From Kineococcus sp. NBC_00420 (GTDB taxonomy: Bacteria > Actinomycetota > Actinomycetes > Actinomycetales > Kineococcaceae), in NCBI RefSeq assembly GCF_036021035.1, contig NZ_CP107930.1, positions 682,001 through 746,000 of the forward strand: DNA of 64,000 nt, given 5' to 3'. The position numbers and the translations under genes were made by a program. Below are positions 63,116-64,000 of this stretch, piece after piece; the stretch's first letter is position 1; each line of letters begins with the position of its first letter. The notes beneath the pieces are model-generated. The model was given only the letters and a program-made list of their open reading frames with translations, was not told where the DNA came from and did not search any database.

Positions 63116-64000
63116 ATGAGCGGTAGTCCTCCCCCGCCGACCCCGGCCACGCCGCCCCCTGCCGCGCCGCGCGGCGGCACAGCCCTGTTCAGCCGTGGGT
63201 CCTGGCTGGAGACCCAGCGCATCACCACGGTACTGCGCAAGGAGACCGTCGGTGGGGCCCTGCTGCTGCTGGGTACCGTGATCGCGCTGGTCTGGGCGAA
63301 CTCGCCCTGGTCTGCGGCCTACGCGGGGCTGCGCGACACCGTCGTGGGACCCCACGCACTGCACCTGGACCTGTCCCTGGGGCAGTGGGCCGCCGACGGG
63401 CTGCTGGCGATCTTCTTCTTCATCGCCGGGCTGGAGCTCAAACGCGAGTTCGTCGCCGGTGACCTGCGCGAGGTCCGTCGCGCCCTGGTCCCCGTGACCG
63501 CCGCCGTCGGGGGCATGGCCGTGCCCGCGCTGCTGTACGCCCTGATCAACCTCTCCACCGGGAACGGGGCGCTGCAGGGGTGGGCGATCCCCACCGCCAC
63601 CGACATCGCCTTCGCCGTCGCGGTCCTGGCGGTGATCAGCACCCACCTGCCCACCGCACTGCGCACGTTCCTGCTGACCCTGGCCGTGGATGACCTGCTG
63701 GCCATCACCATCATCGCGATCTCCTACACCAGTGGTCTCGCCCTGCTGCCCCTCCTCGGATCCCTCGCGACCATCGCCGCATTCGGGGTGCTGGTGCAGA
63801 GACGCATCCGCTCCTGGTGGCTGCTCATCCCCCTGGCGGTGCTGGCGTGGGCGCTGATGCACGCCTCCGGCATCCACGCCACCGTCGCCGGGGTCCTGCT
63901 CGGCTTCACCGTCCCCGTCATCCGCTCCCGCGCCGCCGGCGGGCCCGAGGCCGGACCGGGGATGGCCGAGCACTTCGAGCACGTCTGGCTGCCGTTGCCC
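63116..64000 (+). CDS. nhaA: Na+/H+ antiporter NhaA (3' end outside window)
   Basis: 295 codons from ATG 63116, open to the window edge. It exchanges internal sodium for external protons in the cytoplasmic membrane. Helices [35 protein letters not shown], and [17 protein letters not shown] are present, and the ion-binding aspartate pair stands in [16 protein letters not shown] 40-residue Pro/Ala-rich extension precedes the family start. Probably separate from the ROK gene (103-base gap). Confidence 0.95.
   Translation, partial: MSGSPPPPTPATPPPAAPRGGTALFSRGSWLETQRITTVLRKETVGGALLLLGTVIALVWANSPWSAAYAGLRDTVVGPHALHLDLSLGQWAADGLLAIFFFIAGLELKREFVAGDLREVRRALVPVTAAVGGMAVPALLYALINLSTGNGALQGWAIPTATDIAFAVAVLAVISTHLPTALRTFLLTLAVDDLLAITIIAISYTSGLALLPLLGSLATIAAFGVLVQRRIRSWWLLIPLAVLAWALMHASGIHATVAGVLLGFTVPVIRSRAAGGPEAGPGMAEHFEHVWLPLP

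Overview
This is high-GC actinobacterial chromosome: frequent GTG starts, GTGA/ATGA stop-start overlaps, an actinobacterial coproporphyrin-type heme operon (hemE-hemY-hemQ), DUF3000, and cell-wall-binding repeat 2 and Asp23 families. The mix of a motile or environmental lifestyle, stress genes and a bacteriophytochrome would fit Kineosporiales such as Kineococcus, but that name is an inference from memory. I saw no rRNA, intact tRNA or CRISPR array.

Layout. 1-16.4 kb is ordinary core genome: a three-gene overlapping operon (DoxX-like, alpha/beta hydrolase, zinc-type dehydrogenase), msrB, hemE-hemY-hemQ, DUF3000, a LuxR-type regulator, RNase D, a small ATPase, an OsmC/hydrolase-kinase fusion/rhodanese operon, a cell-wall-binding repeat protein and dxs. 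16.4-21.1 kb is mobile DNA: an IS481-like element with long inverted repeats, two cargo genes (one FlhE-like) and a slippable repeat in its transposase, then a decayed IS3 element.

21.2-28.7 kb is an envelope-stress cluster: two DUF2382 proteins, a GlsB/YeaQ-like membrane protein, an AmaP-like anchor, a DUF6286-like protein, three Asp23-family proteins and, divergently, an ECF sigma factor with an overlapping partner. 29-41 kb is a signalling region broken up by IS elements: heme oxygenase plus a bacteriophytochrome ending in a SpoIIE/RsbU-type phosphatase, a double KaiC-like ATPase overlapping an RsbW-like kinase, a second RsbW-like kinase, a LuxR-type regulator and a truncated PAS protein. 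An IS630 copy separates the PAS gene from a GGDEF-EAL protein (42.4-45.1 kb). No STAS anti-anti-sigma gene was seen, so the partner of this switch must lie elsewhere.

45-53 kb holds a HEAT-repeat protein, a SigE-type sigma factor with a membrane partner, small membrane and hypothetical proteins and a DUF4132 pair. 53.3-59.3 kb mixes IS fragments (IS21, IS5, ISL3, IS3) with a glycosyltransferase, an Lsr2-like small protein and a MarR/NmrA pair controlled from a promoter containing twin palindromes. 59.4-61.3 kb is a TetR/TetX-like divergent pair with two tet-operator-like palindromes; the monooxygenase is frameshifted. The window ends with a ROK sugar kinase and the start of nhaA.
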